Source: Ramazzottius varieornatus (taxonomy: Eukaryota > Tardigrada > Eutardigrada > Parachela > Ramazzottiidae). From it: a DNA stretch of 64,000 bases. Position numbers and translations under genes: made by a program. Under the pieces are notes generated by a model. The model did no database searches. It was not told the origin of the DNA and saw only the letters and a list, made by a program, of their open reading frames with translations. Positions 25,996 through 37,424 of the stretch are shown here, one piece after another. Each line of letters begins with the position of its first letter. Within the stretch, counting starts at the first letter, position 1. Where the stretch lies: NCBI GenBank assembly GCA_001949185.1, contig BDGG01000012.1:440824-504823 (forward strand). The letters are read 5' to 3'.

Positions 25996-26263
25996 TTTCG
26001 TTTCAATCTTATTTCTAGTCAGACTTTATATACCAGTGCTGAGTAAGTTGCCTTGATCTCTAATGTGATAAACGACGACGATATGTTTTTAAAACGAAAA
26101 GTGTACAGAAGTAGGAATAAACTTACTAAAACCTGAAGAAAAATCTTTATCTGACAAAAGCACGCATCTTAAACAAATAAGAACGACTCTTAGAGGAATT
26201 TTGAGCAACTTCACGGAATATCTCTGACGGAGGAAATGGAAGAGAAATTAGAATGGGGCAGTT

Positions 26264-27465
26264 TTATTTGCCTTTGCCCATCTCCGTTGAGCGTTTGGTA
26301 GCAGCTTCGACAGCGTTGATGACCGCATTGCGAAGTCCGCCTTGTTCCAGAGCGTGTAGGCCATGGATGGTTGTTCCGCCTGGACTGGCAACAGCGTCGC
26401 GAAGGACTGCTGGGTGGGTGCCGGAAGCTGTCACCATTTTTGCAGCTCCCTACAAAGAATTCCTTGAAGTTTAACATCTCAAGCCGAGGTACATACTAAT
26501 TTAATCGAACGCAGTTTCTTACAAGAACGGTCTGTGCAGCTAGTTTGGTGGACAAGTCACGCGGAAGACCCATTTTGACGCCTCCGTCCGACAGCGCTTC
26601 AATGAAGGTAAATACCTGCCAGAATCAACCAGTCATCAGATTCGAGCGAGTAAAGGAGGATAATTATGGTAATCGAGCTTACGTAGGCTGGTCCACTTCC
26701 GCTAAGGCCTGTCACCGCATCGATCAGCTTCTCGTCGATCTGGCTGCAGAACCCAAGCGAGGAGAACATTTTCTCTGCTAGGGCGGCGTCTTCGGAAGTA
26801 CATATGGAGTTCGGACAGAAGACACAAGCGCCATATCCTGGATACAGCGCTGGTGTGTTGGGCATTACTCGAATTATGCGCGCCGGTTTCTCTAGAGCCT
26901 AAAAAGAATTGACCCGTGCATAAAGGAAAGACATACGAATAAGTGTAGCAGAGTTTTATGCGGACCGGGCTTTAGGTACCTTTTCCATGCTCTCAATCGC
27001 AACGCCAGCCGCCACCGATATGACGAGCAAATTTCTCTTAGCGATAGTTGCCGATAGCTCCTGCAACACTTCTTTGACAACGTCAGGCTTGACGGCGAGG
27101 ATGAGGATGTTGACTTTCTCCGCAACTTGCGCGTTCTCATCATATACGGTGACTCCGGCCTCCTATATGCAATCGGACTATCGGAGTCGCATAAACTGAA
27201 AGGATTCTATCGTCAGCCTTACCTGGATTTCTGAAGAGTCCCAGTTCGCAGGGCAACTTGCGAAAGTGTTCGAGCTGTGGAAGAGACCTGTAAAATTAAT
27301 ATGGACATCTACAGAGATCTACAAAGTGCGCATAGTACTATAGTACTGCGCGGAGGTGAATATAGGAGAGTTGGATGATACCATACCTGACTCGATGAAT
27401 CCTTTTGCCATTGCAGTGGCCATCTTTCCAGCTCCAACGAATCCCACAGTATTGGTCTGGGCCAT
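26264..27465 (-). CDS. Pyrroline-5-carboxylate reductase
   Basis: Six exons, minus: 27465-27387, 27287-27223, 27162-26980, 26898-26683, 26615-26523, 26449-26264 (273 aa, the family's usual length). Catalyses the last step of proline synthesis, P5C to proline, using NAD(P)H. Seen: Rossmann start [25 protein letters not shown], then [15 protein letters not shown] and the signature [18 protein letters not shown], ending in the dimerisation helix ([18 protein letters not shown]). The lack of an obvious transit peptide suggests the cytosolic PYCR3-like branch, but an in-frame upstream ATG at 27603 could add 46 residues. Tandem with the ZCCHC-like gene upstream, tail-to-tail with VPS15. Confidence 0.93.
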
Positions 27466-28162
27466 TTCAGCTCCCGAAGTTATTTCCAAGGAATGTGCAC
27501 GGAAGAATGCGGAAGGAGAAACCATCACAGTACAGTTCTCCTGTTTCAATATCCAGATTCCACTCATCCCAGAACAGCTGACTTGCGCATCGGTCGATGC
27601 CATGCAGTGATGTCATACATCATTACTGCCGCCTGTTTACTATCATATCGCGATCGCGCGATCCACCAGCCTATTCCTTGTGCGAGTACGAATACACGGA
27701 ATACATTTGCTAGACTCTGGAGGTGCTACCAAAAGGAACATTTACGTGTTTACATGTCAGATCTTTCGAGTCAATGGACCTTCTTTTATCGTAAATCGAC
27801 GAAATTGAGATGATCCCGAAAGACCCGGAACGAAAGCAAACTAGAGACACCACAGTTAAAAAGGTAAAATGGCAATCGACATGTTCCCGAACAAGACACG
27901 AAAATTAATGAGACCAAGAGAACCGAAGATTCAATAAGAACAAGAGAAAGGTGTACGTCGTGGAACAGTCTACAGAGCAGCTAAAAACGAACAAAGAAGC
28001 AGCCTCCATCAGCTACTTTCCCGACCACGGTTTTCCGCCATGTCTGGGTGGATAGAAGGTTTCGCTGTTTCTGATGAGTTCCGCGGACTTCCGATACGAG
28101 TCATCGGTCGTCACACAGTAGTCCACTACGAGGGAAATTGGCGTAAAAAATTACTGGACGAT
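27466..28162. other. Intergenic: ZCCHC-like gene to PYCR
   Basis: Both genes on minus; holds the 3' flank of one and promoter of the other. Part (27466-27603) is an open extension of the PYCR frame. No RNA gene or repeat seen. Confidence 0.45.
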
Positions 28163-29555
28163 TCAATGTGAAGCTTCCGTTCGAGACCAACCTCCAGAGT
28201 AAGGGTCCCATTCCCACTGCGGACGGTTTCTACAGTGTTCGCCCCAATGTCCGCACTTCCCGCAGTTATAGCAAGATTTTATTCTTGCTGGCCTCTTCGG
28301 GTTAGCCTTCCATGGAGGTTTACCTAAAGAACCTGAAAACCATTGGACCATTACGCTTGGGAACAAAACCGAAGTTACGCTTGGGAACAGAGCAAGACTT
28401 GAGGACCGTACTTACCGGAAGGAATAGTTGTCGGCGTTTTGAGACCTTCTTCCCGACTGATACACGATCCACAACTGTACGAAGTTTTTAATCTCGCAGT
28501 ACTGTCTGGACTTTGAGAGGCAGTCTGACATGCGAGAACATCAGTATCAGACAGTGACTTGATTTTTGGGTCGTCGGGAGGTCCAGGCTTTTCTACAACC
28601 GGGGGGTATCCTTGTTCATGGGGCAGTGTGGAACATGGTTCTCCGTTTTGTCCAGGATCCACATCTCCGAAATCACTGAGCAGGTGGGTAGACTCGAACG
28701 AATGATTAAGGCTAAACTCCTCTAGCTCTTCCGAGCACAGACTAGCGGTCGAAGTCCCTACTGAATTCATCAGAGGTAGAGCAGATAGGATCTGTGAACA
28801 ATGTGACGTTGGCAAATCATTTACCCAATTCGGTTGTTAAAGTGGCGCACGGTATTACTCTTACAATGGCCTTTGACAGTGGTACCATGCGCCACTTGGG
28901 AACTCGACGAATTTCGTTTACCCAGATAGCGCAGGCTATTAGCCAACAGCACTGGAAATGTGCGCCACTTGGGAAACTGTCGTTTTTTACTCACGGACGG
29001 TGTACGAATTGCTGTCCGTCGATTCACAAGTTCCACCGCCAACTGGCCAAGCCGGAGTCGCCGATGGAACCGTAATGCGGGATGCCGGTAGCCCATATTG
29101 ATAATCATGAGAAGGTCCGATAAGACTTGGCCGTCTTCTAGTCGTCCCAAATGGCCTGGTATGTCCGCTTTTTCCAGGAAATCACAGATAATCTCTCCAC
29201 AGGACGTGCTCAGAGTATGCAGAACACTAAAATCCAGGAGAACCTGGTTACGAGTCATCTCGTTGGTAAGAAGCGACAGCGGTTCCATGCTGTCGTATGA
29301 CTCGCGCATCGAGAAGACGTCGTTGGTTCGCCGTATGAGTTCTTGGGCTTCCACAACGCTTTGCCAATCTCTACCCATAAAGGAATGGAGGATAGTGTGG
29401 AAATAACGCACTTCTAAATTGGTCATAGTATTCAAAAGAGAAAAGAAGATTTCGAGGCGTTCATGGTTATCGAGGCCCGTGTCCATCCATTCGCGGATTT
29501 TGCCGCCGGTTTCAAATACGGACGTCACCGGAAGTGCCGCTTCGGGCTTCTCCAT
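28163..29555 (-). CDS. ZCCHC2/ZCCHC14-like protein with C-terminal CCHC knuckle
   Basis: Three exons, minus: 29555-28995, 28791-28416, 28332-28163 (368 aa, in phase). The N-terminal ~185 residues resemble the conserved helical region of ZCCHC2/ZCCHC14 (VREW-like start as KIREWMDTGLDNHERLEIF, then LEVRYFHTILHSF and LLDFSVLHTLSTSCGEI). The C-terminus carries one zinc knuckle, CYNCGKCGHWGEHC, as in those vertebrate proteins. Known: ZCCHC14 binds RNA and recruits TENT4 poly(A) polymerases; ZCCHC2 is less studied. Much shorter than vertebrate relatives (about 950-1200 aa); I see no SAM or PX domain. The middle exon is low-complexity. Family assignment is from pattern recognition only. Confidence 0.7.
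28825..28988. repeat. Palindromic intron element, copy 9 (double)
   Basis: In intron 28792-28994 of the ZCCHC-like gene, filling most of it. Left core AAAGTGGCGCACG, two right arms ATGCGCCACTTGGGAA and GTGCGCCACTTGGGAA. Confidence 0.8.
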
Positions 29556-29793
29556 GGTGTAGGCACAACAGTATTCCTAGCAGAAAAATATCTCGCTGGG
29601 TCATCTACAGCCAGCACGACCTACGTTAAATTTCGAAGTCATAGATATGGGTGTTCTTCTCGTTATTGTTTAGAGTTCAGTTCAGCGTTACCTTATCAAC
29701 ACACACGCTGCCGATGAGGATACCCCGCACTTCCGGTCTGCACGCACTGCACGGAAACTAACCATTCAAAGAGAACTTTGTGCCGACTAAAGC

Positions 29794-31902
29794 CTAGACA
29801 GTCATACTAACGAGTAACACCCTTCTTCTTCTAACGAATCCAACAACTGGTGAGCTGAAAGAAAAACGGAGAAAGAGGAACTGGCGAACGAGGCAATGGG
29901 TTAACGAGAGAAACTCAAGAAAACAAAACAAGAATTCTGGAGGTAGAGGACTTTGATCATTGGATGTATTCGTACGGGCCTCGTTGATTGATGCAACTAG
30001 TGACGTCCATATCGCTCCAATCATATTCCCCGGGTGCATGAATTTCGGGGTCGAAGTCTGGACCACCGGCAAACTCGAACCATTTTTTTTCTCCAAAGTC
30101 TTTTCCAGCTTCTTGAGTTGGTCCTCACCTTCTGCCTTCAAAACTCTTCCAAAAAGGGTACCTTTGATGTCTTCGGTCCGATTCCCTTCCGCGTGGATTT
30201 CCAACACCCACTTACCCGAAAACTCTTTGTTTTTCTGACGTTTTGTGTTCCCCTTTTTTCTTTCTTTAATATCACCTTTGTCAGCTTCTGATTCTGAAGG
30301 GGCCCACAGCAGCGAGACCGATCCGGCCAGATCGTGCACCAGTTTCTTTTCAGTAGACGACAGCGGAAGCAACAACTGAGGTAGTCGCTTTTCCGTTTGC
30401 TTAAAGTTCTTGAACTGGGATTCTTTAGCGATCTCTTGAGAACGATATTTTATCTACAAAAATAGGTGTGTCAATGTGGAATGCACTATAATTATGGTAA
30501 CTTCGATTAACGAATCAGATTACCTGAAAAGGATAAGCGACGCGGCAAAGGTCCAGGAAGCGACGCGATGTTTCCGGACAGTTTTTCATATCGGGCAAGA
30601 TCTCTAGCGTCATGGCCTCGCGGGCTTCGTCGTCGTCGTCGCCGTAGTCTTCGCAGGCCTCCTCGGACAGTCGCCAGTTCAGGCAACCCACCTCTTGCTT
30701 CGTTTTGGATCTGCGTGAGACTGCAACGGACTTTCCCTTGACAAGCTTTGCAGCTTCTTCTTTGGTTATAACACCGTCCTGCCAATAACAATTCAGAAGC
30801 TCCTTCGTGAAATCCTCCATTATGCCGACGGGAAAGTCTTACAATCGTTATATCAGGTACCTTGATCGGACCGTCAACCAGTTGATCCATGGTCATGAGA
30901 GCGAAGCGAATCTGAGGCAACAGCGGCTGAAGAGCAGCCACCGAGTCGGGCTTGACTCTAGCCTTCTTCGCTTTAACAGGCTCCTCGTCGTTTCTCAAAC
31001 GTGACGGCCCATTCTCCGCCCACCTACAAAGACACCTACCTATTCGTGCATGATCAGAAAAGCGAAGATATATGGCTAATTTCCACTCACTTTTGAGCGA
31101 TCTTGTAAAGCTCGATTTCTTGAGTGTCATTGATATTCAGTTCTGAGATCTCCGCAGAATCTCCACCATCATATCAACGCTAACATCCGTCAAGTCTTGC
31201 TTCTTGAGAGCCGCTAAAGGATGTCGGTCGATTTCGTCAAGTGCCCCACATTCGATTTCTTCCTCAAGAAGACGCGCCTGCCAAAGGAGAAATATTTCTT
31301 ACCTTTCACCACGATAGCCGAACGCTGAATCGCTTACCATCGGTAAAGCGAAACAATCAGCAAGTACAAACCTGAGTAAGAAGGCTGCAAACATTGATCT
31401 GGCCTCTCACACGAAGGCTGTTCAGGATCTCCGCTCTGCAGTGCTTAGCCAGCTCCGGAACTCCATATTGTGTCGCGCACTGCAGCAGCTGCAGGACTAC
31501 CGTTGCGATTTCTGCTTTCTTGCCTCCAGCGAAGTTCGGTTTCTGATCAGCGTAAAGAAAAGCGATCAGAGCTTCGAATATCTGCTTTGGATAATTGGCA
31601 ATGGCCACCGTTGTCTGGGTGGTGTTAGCCGCTGGTCCAAAAAACATGGCGTAGAAGACTTCGCTGCCGATGGCAAGCATGAACCTGCAAAGCAGGAGAG
31701 GCGCATGAACACTTTGGTGCATCTTGACCCAAAAGTCAGTCGTTCGTTTCACTTACTTGTGGGCCGGGATGTTTTCCGTCACGCCATCGTTCTCAAACTC
31801 GAAAGTAACATCCGCCGGAAGCGGCAGATGTTTCAGCAGGTATTCCCCGCGATGGCGCAGAGTCCTTGCGTTTCCCTGCCATCCCCAGTTGGCTTTCAGC
31901 AT
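29794..31902 (-). CDS. BTB-BACK domain protein (BTBD1/2/3/6-like), apparent frameshift
   Basis: Six exons, minus: 31902-31757, 31684-31372, 31277-31091, 31023-30861, 30814-30524, 30453-29794 (about 586 aa if one missing base is allowed). BTB domain at ~20-150 (ADVTFEFENDG, IPAHKFMLAIGSEVFYAMFFG), then BACK (ICSLLTQARLLEEE, later ELYKIAQKWAENG and LPQIRFALMTMDQLVDGP). Family members are CUL3 adaptors or regulators. Odd: within exon 3, near 31145-31155, the reading frame of VDMMVEILRRS must shift to reach ELNINDTQEIEL; as written it runs into TGA. All other junctions are in phase. Also odd: the PHR domain expected after BACK is not visible; instead there is an acidic stretch (EDYGDDDDEAREA) and an unrecognised Lys-rich tail. 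Start chosen at the ATG before NWGWQGNARTLR; the frame is open upstream. Confidence 0.75.
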
Positions 31903-32567
31903 CTTTGCAACCTGTGCTTCCCAAGTCCCGACGTCCGCAATCCGACAGTAGTGCCAATCACTAACTTCTTTTAGAATATACGCAATATGTTGTAGCCCGG
32001 TACGATATTGACTGGAGCAACCTGCGTAGAACGGTCCAGCTGGATTCTCTTCTTCTAACTATCCCCCGCAGATCGACTGTTGAGCATACTGCCTCTGAAA
32101 ATTCTGAGGGAGCTCAAGTTAAACCGCTGGAGCCAGGTGAGGACCGGAACGTCTGGACTTCAAACCTGGATTCGGGGCCTTCCGGTCCCGGAAATTTTAA
32201 CATTTGACAAGTCGTGAAGAAGAGTGGGAACTGGGGAGGGGAACTGCGATTTGTCGGGATCGACCGGAATCACCGGATGACTGGACCGCCCGGCGATCCC
32301 GACATCGCCCTTCGGAGAAGTTTGTCGAATCAGCTCGGCTCTTCAATCAGTTGCAGCTTTCGACACGGACCGCTCTTTGCCCCTGAAGGCGAATTGACAG
32401 TTGACCTCGGCTCGGGAATTTTCGGCCAGTTTTTGGCTTTTTGCGGCTTTTTGTTGTCCTGCTTGATGCTTCTCCAATCATCCAATGTTTCGTCCCTTAT
32501 TAGTGTTGTCGTAGTTCGGTTCGGCCATCACTGAGGCTTACTCTGGTATCTGCTAACTTCCTAAAGA
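31903..32567. promoter_or_regulatory. Putative shared promoter, BTB gene / SLD5
   Basis: 665 bp between divergent start codons. Part next to 31902 is an open frame and could be extra N-terminus of the BTB protein. No motif I can name. Confidence 0.4.
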
Positions 32568-33245
32568 TTGAATATGGACGGGAACGATTTGGAGACTCAG
32601 CCGGAGGATCTGAATACCAGCAACACCTCGGAGACGACAACGATGCAGCTGCTAGCCGAGCTGAAGGACATCTGGCGAAATGAACGATTTGCTCCTGAAC
32701 TGCTTCCGCACCATGTCGACCTTGTGGACTGCTTACTGGAGCAAGTGCGAGTGATGGAGGGGAATGTCGGGAAGGCCCGTGGAAAGGAGCCGTACCGCTG
32801 TCACGTCCACAAGATGGAGCTGAATCGGATACGCTTCATGTTGTCAAACTACCTCCGATGTCGCCTGGAGAAGTTGGAGTTGTTCACGACTCACTACAGA
32901 CAACTGTCAGCAGAGCAACAAGAACATTTCTTGAGCCCAGCAGAACTGACATTCCTGAATAACTTTGCAGACAAGACAGATGAACTGCTGACGAACAGTG
33001 TTGCGCCTTACCTGCCAACAGGAATGCCCGTCTTGGACGCCTGGAAAAAGAACCCAGCACGTCCGAAACTGGACTCGTTCGTCTTTGTCCAGCCCAAAGA
33101 AGTATTAGAAGGTGTTATCTTAGATGCGGGAACGCAGGATGGTCGAGAAGAGGAGATCGTGACACTGGAAGAAGGCGGACAGTATCTACTCAGATATTCC
33201 TCCGTGCGGGAACACGTCATGGCTAACAGGGTTCTACTCATGTGA
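32568..33245 (+). CDS. GINS4: GINS complex subunit SLD5
   Basis: Single exon, 225 aa (human 223). SLD5 is one of four GINS subunits; with CDC45 and MCM2-7 it forms the replicative helicase. Seen: an N-terminal region rich in Ser/Thr, then the GINS A-domain helices (LLAELKDIWRNERFAPELLP, HKMELNRIRFMLSNYLRCRL) and the C-terminal B-domain (LDSFVFVQPKE, YLLRYSSVREHVMANRVLLM), which matches the SLD5 end. No intron, unlike most neighbours. The next in-frame ATG, two codons on, is equally plausible as start. A 22-bp tandem duplication covers the stop codon. Confidence 0.93.
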   Translation: MNMDGNDLETQPEDLNTSNTSETTTMQLLAELKDIWRNERFAPELLPHHVDLVDCLLEQVRVMEGNVGKARGKEPYRCHVHKMELNRIRFMLSNYLRCRLEKLELFTTHYRQLSAEQQEHFLSPAELTFLNNFADKTDELLTNSVAPYLPTGMPVLDAWKKNPARPKLDSFVFVQPKEVLEGVILDAGTQDGREEEIVTLEEGGQYLLRYSSVREHVMANRVLLM

Positions 33246-33601
33246 ACGATTGGTTTCCTTCATGTGAACGATTGGTTTCCTCCATGGACCATTGGTGAAC
33301 TTCAAAAGCTAACGACGGTGTTAGTGGATGTAGTTTCGAAGACAAAATTGTCATGTATTTCAATGTTTCCAAAGCGACCTACACAATGTGATAACTTGGA
33401 ATTACTTATATCCCGTAAAATATTCTTCCATAGAATCCGTACGTGCGTTCTATAGTCGTATATGCGATTTTTTGTTGAGCTGTTTATTTTGTTTTTTAGT
33501 TCAAAATTTCATAAAATCGTCATCATGTTGTGTATCTGACCGGAAGTGCCCATAAAAATCTCGCAACTCGCACAGTTATCCTGTTGGACAGCGGATAAAG
33601 T
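33246..33601. other. Intergenic: SLD5 to Ser/Arg-rich gene
   Basis: AT-richer than its surroundings. Holds the SLD5 3' UTR and the promoter of the next gene. The first bases repeat the end of SLD5 (TGTGAACGATTGGTTTCC at 33241 and 33263). Confidence 0.5.
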
Positions 33602-34460
33602 ATGCCCAAGCCTATCCCGCCTTTCTCGTCCAAACCTATTGCTCCTTCCTCCTTCGACTATAAATCCAATCATCCAGCTTCCAACCCTCGTTGTGGAGAT
33701 TGTTTTAAACGGTCGACCAACGGACCTGACTATTGGCAATCAAAGTACCAAACCAGCTCTGCCAAATCATCCCGATCGGAAACCGAGAGCGAGTCCCGCT
33801 CGCGATCCCGCCCTGTGTCCTACGGTAGCAGTACTCAAGCCGGATCTATCACCCTATCCTCCTCCAGACGCGAATCGCGGTATTCCTCTCCTACCCGCCA
33901 TTCTCGGGGTGAAGATGGCTCCTTCCTGTATTCGGATTTTAGTACTCCTCCTAGACATGTGCCAGTAAGGCCGACCTGTGTCGATGATCGAGCGGAGCAA
34001 CGCGCAGCGAAATTAGCTCACAGTTTCAGCCATATGCATATCGGTCGGGATCCACCGGGGACCTCTTCGAGTTCCTTCTCCTCGCGTTCGCTGCCACATC
34101 CTCTTCGTATATCACACAGTACGGCTTATCAACCTTCGGCGTTATCGTTGTCGAATATTCCGGAAGACCCGGAAATAACCGTGGCGAATCGGAGGATTGG
34201 TACGAGGTTGCAGAAGATTTACGCCAAACCTGTGACGAAGCATACCAAACCGATAACTATAAGGTCTCGCTGGGAACTGGCCGAGAGCGAACGCCATCGA
34301 GAAATTCACCGCATTAATAAGGTAAGAAGCTTTAGGAAACTTTTGTCGATAACACGCAGTTGGAGATACAGTCATGATGGTTTTCTATTCGCAGGTTGTG
34401 AGCCAGAAAATAATAAGGGCCCGAAATGGCCCTCCTCTACCCGCCGAAAGAACGCGGTGA
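33602..34460 (+). CDS. Ser/Arg-rich protein of unknown function
   Basis: Two exons, 33602-34321 and 34395-34460, joined in phase (261 aa). Not recognised. The N-terminal half is low-complexity, rich in Ser, Pro and Arg (SSRSETESESRSRSRPVSYG). The C-terminal third is basic and more ordered: NRRIGTRLQKIYAKPV, SRWELAESERHREIHR, then VVSQKIIRARNGPPLP across the intron. No signal peptide or membrane segment. Co-directional with SLD5 upstream and the adaptor-like gene downstream. The ordered C-terminus and a clean GTAAGA...CAG intron support a real gene. Confidence 0.6.
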
Positions 34461-35614
34461 TATGTATAATTTCTCTTTGTTCTTTTTCCGTATTTCAAAA
34501 TTCAAATTCTTGTTTCCGTTATAAAACAAAAATTTCTAATTCTAAGGCATTGAAGTCTTCCTTGTTTCGTCTTGTGTTGGCAGTCTTCCACTGTACATAA
34601 TCACTCAAAGAACTGCGCACGTTTGATGCTTCTATTTTGTACTATGTGCCTCCTGCAGGCAAACTGTTATCCGTCTCCGAAATTAAGTCTTTCTGACGTC
34701 GTTTCGCCACTTTTTTGTGAGATATCGATGCTGTACGACGTGTGTAAATGGCGGTCAGAGCATCATCACAGACACAACGAGTACTTCCGGTTAGGTCCCC
34801 GTTAACTTAGTGTCACCAGCCTCTGGTGTCACAAAACTTACTGTACATGGTACGCCATATGGTGAAGCGACACGGTTAGTACATGATTTCCGATTTTGAA
34901 TTTTTGACGAATTTACTTGCGACTTGCGACCTGGCTATTTACATTTGCCAGCTCTAGCTTTCCAGAGTTCAGACCTTCGACGAAGCCTTCGGTAACTGTT
35001 CTTTCTTCTGATGATCTGATCTGAGGAACTGTGGATGGATGAGTGAAACAGCTGCGCGGATCGCGGTTGCAGGTGTGTGGATTATTTCAGTTTTGATTTT
35101 TGTGTGCTGTAACCACTTTCAGCCACTGCAGCGTGGACGTTTGTTAGGCCGAGCGAAGCGAGACCCTTTTAAGTCTGTCGAGATTTCAATGGACGATCAG
35201 ATTCTTCGAGCTTTCACATATCGCGAACTCTGTACTGAAAACAAATGCGTAACTTGATCCGGGTCACAGAAATTTTTTACTCGCAAGTGCAACGTAACGC
35301 AGTAGAAATGTGTGGCCTATAATCTTTTGCCTCCTTTACTCGGCCTTCCCAGTGGTCGGAACCACTAGCTAGTTACAATTTATGCAATTATTTCGCCAGC
35401 CTCACTTCATCAAAGAAAATACGCTGGTAAGTTTGTACGCTCTCTCAACTTTACGATCTGTTTACCATCTAAATGTGGAACACGAGGTGCCAAGAAACTG
35501 AGCTTATTGGACACCTCGATCTTTTTTATTACTCAGTGAAGTGTAAACATCGATGCTCTTCTTCACAGTGATCACACTTAGCTTACTGTCACCAGTACTT
35601 TATCACCTCCAGAA
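34461..35614. other. Long intergenic stretch
   Basis: 1.15 kb before the adaptor-like gene. A short hydrophobic open frame at 35039-35257 (72 codons) has no splice support and I do not count it. No repeat-family copy, tRNA or other RNA recognised. Confidence 0.45.
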
Positions 35615-37424
35615 ATGACATTGGAAGATCCACCATCGGGATTAATGTGGATGTCTGCTGGAGCAGTGTCGTTTCTAGTGGTATCCAGCTTGCTAGTTAT
35701 CTGCGCTGAATTTAAACGTAAACAGTAAGTTGACCACGTCGTTGCTAATAAATTACAATGTAACCACGTGACTTTGACGTCATCCGCGAGTTGATCGGGG
35801 AATCTTGACTGATACTTTTCCGTTTTCCAGGAACAAAACACTCAAAGCTGAGCCCGTCCAGCTTCTTTACAGGCGTAAGAATACGGATTACGGGGTAAGA
35901 AATTTTTCAACCGCTCTGGATCTAGTAGCGCGGTGACACTGATGGTGGTCGTTTGTTTAGGAAAGCGGTGGACGACCTTCAGCGGCTGTCAAGCAGACGA
36001 CCTTGCAGCTGCCATCCAGCGTTGAAGCTCGCTCAACCTCTCCCACATGGCGCAACTCGTCTCTGAGCCGCGAATTACCGGCTATACCGGATTCACTGGA
36101 GCTGGGTGAAGGTGTTCGTGATGAGCGGTACGAGAGTGCTTCAAATCTCTACGCATACCTGGACGATGTGCGCACTAGAGAAGAGCACGAAAACGCCCAA
36201 GCTTCAGACTCTTCGCGGGACGCTGAACTTCCGGTGAGTCTTTGCTGTCCACCCATCTTCACAAGATCTTGAATGGACGTCTACGATAGTTGAGTGCGCT
36301 TGTTTCTGGCTGTAGGTGGTTCTTCCGAACGGACGTGTTCATCCCTACGACCGCATTGGCGGACACGGTCCGCTCTCGCCAACTCTTCATGCCAACATGG
36401 CGCTAACACCGCCGCCAGTGTCCACTGCGCCCTTATTGTCCACCAGCACTAACAACCATGCATTCATACTCAACCAAATGGACAACGAGCAGGAATATCG
36501 GGGTGGTAAAGAACTCGCATTATTCATTCCCGCCTCACAGAACTTAGGTTGGTCGGCTGGCATAGAATCTGATCGGTTTTCTGAATTTAGCACGCTCGGA
36601 CATGTCCTATACCAGCATAACCGTGCGAGCACCGCTCTCCAATCTTCGAGCCAGACGTTTTTCCGAAGACGGCTACACTAAACTCTCCGGCGAAGAAAGC
36701 CATCTGTACGCTCAGGTAAGAATGATCCACACGCGGATGTCCGGCAAACAGACTCGGCAAGATTGATTTTCCAGTGACGCACGCTTCCCATGTTATGGGT
36801 TAAGGGCGTGCGCCACTTGGGAAAACAGTCTTGCCGAGCTCTCACATCGTCGACGAGCCCGACCAATAAGAACCTCATGTACAGTGTAATGTGGTTTAGG
36901 TTGGGGGAGATTATGGTGGTTCGATGGTGTCGGACCCCAGTTCGGTGCACATTTACAACGAGTTGTACGCCGAGATTGACGGGCGTAGCCAGATTAACCC
37001 GTACGCCACCAGTCGCTTAGCGGTGGTCCATCCTGCCGAGGCTGGTGATGGTCCTTCCACATCCGGCATGGCGTCTGGTTCTTCCCGCAGTCCTCCGACA
37101 CCGGAGGAGCTGGATAAACTGTACGCAAAGATCAACAAACGCAATCGTGCACCAGACACTCAGCCGTCTTTTGTAGAAACCCCGTCCAATCAAGTACCGA
37201 GACCTAGTGAGGTCTCTTCGCTGAATGATATGCGGGCTTCGGTGGACGAGGCTATCAGCACTATGGACACGTCTCTTTCCCGCTTTCTGGCTAATGGTAC
37301 TTCATCCAGAGCGATTGATCAGACTAACACTCACACTGTAGACCGTAATATGAATCTCGAAAGATCACCGGTAGTGACAACGAGAAATCTCTCGCGCCGT
37401 GAACATGTTTATGAAGAAATGTGA
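35615..37424 (+). CDS. Single-pass transmembrane adaptor with many tyrosine motifs (PAG1/LAT-like)
   Basis: Six exons: 35615-35724, 35831-35894, 35961-36233, 36316-36505, 36591-36715, 36900-37424 (428 aa, all in phase). No signal peptide; a hydrophobic segment at ~12-31 with Cys at 30 (possible palmitoylation) followed by FKRK, so a type III membrane protein with a long cytoplasmic tail. The tail has SRELPAIP at 94-101, as in vertebrate PAG1/Cbp, then tyrosine motifs spread to the end: NLYAYL (Y122/124), YDRI (160), YTSI (219), YTKL (241), LYAQ (252), YNELYAEI (273, 277), YATS (289), LYAKI and a terminal HVYEEM (Y425). Known: PAG1, LAT and LAX1 are membrane-raft scaffolds phosphorylated by Src kinases that recruit Csk, Grb2 or PLCgamma. 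Inference: an invertebrate adaptor of that type. Homology rather than convergence is not proven. Confidence 0.75.
36739..36843. repeat. Palindromic intron element, copy 10
   Basis: In intron 36716-36899 of the adaptor-like gene (79 nt without it). Cores CAGTGACGCACG and CGTGCGCCACTTGGG; right end CTTGCCGAGCTC. The right arm has lost the AAACAAACTC segment present on the left. Confidence 0.85.

Noticed and set aside
35039..35257. A short hydrophobic plus-strand frame before the adaptor-like gene
   Set aside because: No donor that would join it in phase to the adaptor exons; the adaptor has its own start and membrane segment at 35615.
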